The notes beneath the pieces were generated by a model that saw nothing but the letters and a program-made list of their open reading frames with translations, searched no databases and was not told the DNA's origin. From assembly GCA_934457515.1 (NCBI GenBank), contig CAKSHV010000077.1, positions 1 to 6,964 on the forward strand: 6,964 bases of DNA. The letters are read 5' to 3'. The translations under genes and the position numbers were made by a program. Positions 6,122 through 6,964 of this stretch are shown piece by piece. The number at the start of each line of letters is the position of its first letter. The stretch's first letter is position 1. The stretch is from an uncultured Clostridia bacterium. Lineage in GTDB: Bacteria > Bacillota > Clostridia > RGIG6154.

Positions 6122-6964
6122 TTACTCGTCTTCTTCCTTCTGCAAGGACAAACCTAAGCTTTCCATCTTCTGAAGCACTTCTTCCAAAGACTTTCTGCCA
6201 AGGTTACGAACCCGCATCATATCTTCTTCGGTCTTGCTTGCCAAATCTTCAACCGTGTTCACGCCTGCTCTCTTCAAGCAGTTGTACGAACGAACGGATA
6301 AGTCGAGTTCTTCAATGGTCATCTTTAATACTTCATTGCCCTTAGAATCCGGCTTGTTCACCAAAACTTCGGTGTTTGCAGCACTCTCGGAAAGGTTCAT
6401 AAAGAGTTCCAAATGCTCGATTAAGATTTTAGCAGCCAAGGAAACCGCCTCGTCCGGCGTTGTTGTTCCGTTGGTTGTAACCTCCAATGTGAGCTTGTCG
6501 TAGTCGGTCTGCTGTCCGACTCTGGTGTTTTCCACATAGAAGTTTACCTTGTCAACCGGCGTATAAATCGAGTCAACCGGAATCACGTCGGTTACCATAT
6601 ACTGGCTGTCCGCACGGTTCTTCTCGGCAGAAACAAAGCCTCTGCCAGTCGTGAGCGTTATTTCCATATTCAAGTTTGCATCTTCGTTTAAAGTTGCAAT
6701 GTGCAGGTCGGGGTTTAAAATTTCAACGTTTGCGTCGCATTTAATGTCCCCTGCCGTAACAACGCCCTTACCGCTTGCATCGATGTATACAAGCTTGGGT
6801 CCCTGTCCGTGCAATTTAACGTGCAGATTCTTGATGTTTAAAATAATCTCCACAACGTCCTCTTTTACACCGGGGATGGTTGAAAACTCATGCTGAACAC
6901 CGTTGATTTTAATAAACGACGCTGCAGCACCCGGAAGAGATGACAAAAGGGTTCTTCTTAAGGA
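6122..6964 (-). CDS. rpoA: DNA-directed RNA polymerase subunit alpha (N-terminus beyond the right edge)
   Basis: 280 residues of the alpha subunit are visible; about 35 N-terminal residues of the usual 315 lie outside the window. The frame is open to the edge, where it reads [15 protein letters not shown], the conserved alpha-NTD helix used for dimerisation and beta/beta-prime assembly, followed by the HEFSTIPGV block. The C-terminal domain is intact: [15 protein letters not shown] holds the Arg and Asn that match E. coli Arg265 and Asn268, which contact UP elements and activators, and [11 protein letters not shown] forms the second helix-hairpin-helix part. It ends in an acidic tail (KEEDE). 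The TTG at 6946 is internal and not the start. rplQ follows directly, as in the standard operon. Confidence 0.98.
   Translation of the reverse strand, partial: SLRRTLLSSLPGAAASFIKINGVQHEFSTIPGVKEDVVEIILNIKNLHVKLHGQGPKLVYIDASGKGVVTAGDIKCDANVEILNPDLHIATLNEDANLNMEITLTTGRGFVSAEKNRADSQYMVTDVIPVDSIYTPVDKVNFYVENTRVGQQTDYDKLTLEVTTNGTTTPDEAVSLAAKILIEHLELFMNLSESAANTEVLVNKPDSKGNEVLKMTIEELDLSVRSYNCLKRAGVNTVEDLASKTEEDMMRVRNLGRKSLEEVLQKMESLGLSLQKEEDE

Noticed and set aside
6116..6129. Small hairpin ACGAG-TTTA-CTCGT at the end of rpoA as a terminator.
   Set aside because: Only 5 bp of stem, it overlaps the stop codon, and no T run follows; rplQ is expected to be cotranscribed.

Overview
All genes in this window lie on the minus strand, so transcription runs from the right end to the left. 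The window suggests a low-to-mid GC Gram-positive bacterium of the Clostridia. Supporting signs are the rpoA-rplQ end of the alpha ribosomal operon, strong AAAGGAGG-type ribosome binding sites, an ECF-transporter ATPase pair, a TTG start with a good Shine-Dalgarno, and a secreted copper-amine-oxidase-like / InlB B-repeat protein. I cannot name a genus from sequence alone.

Layout in transcription order. (1) 6964-6122: RNA polymerase alpha subunit (rpoA), missing its N-terminus at the window edge, then rplQ (6075-5734). A perfect 13-bp intrinsic terminator (5717-5683) closes this operon. (2) 5573-4061: a two-gene unit with its own near-consensus promoter and a candidate operator. It holds a TetR-type regulator (TTG start, 5503-4814) and a small secreted protein (4795-4104) whose signal peptide and mature domain sit in different frames. 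The unit ends at a second intrinsic terminator (4086-4061). (3) 4040-1919: an ogt-type DNA alkyltransferase (3991-3479) with a predicted promoter, followed 54 nt later by a 501-residue polytopic membrane acyltransferase (3424-1919). (4) 1946-1: a strong predicted promoter lying in the 3' end of the acyltransferase gene precedes a COG1092/RlmI-like methyltransferase (1877-1014), ecfA1 (981-145) and the start of ecfA2 (148-1, overlapping ecfA1 by ATGA).

How they fit together: in many Firmicutes ecfA1-ecfA2-ecfT directly follow rplQ. Here five accessory genes and two terminators separate them, so the ECF module appears to have its own transcription, led by the methyltransferase promoter. The most notable gene is the acyltransferase. 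It joins an AT3/OafA-type domain (residues about 1-310, with the K12-x10-H23 motif) to a C-terminal domain that resembles staphylococcal CrtO, the glycosyl-diaponeurosporenoate acyltransferase (PNRFF, FEK, RRAE..H and QRYNLPR motifs). No carotenoid genes are present, so the substrate is probably something else, perhaps a membrane glycolipid or envelope glycan. I saw no CRISPR array, IS element, tRNA or rRNA. The longest non-coding stretch is 230 bp (5504-5733), and it holds the rplQ terminator and the tetR promoter/operator.
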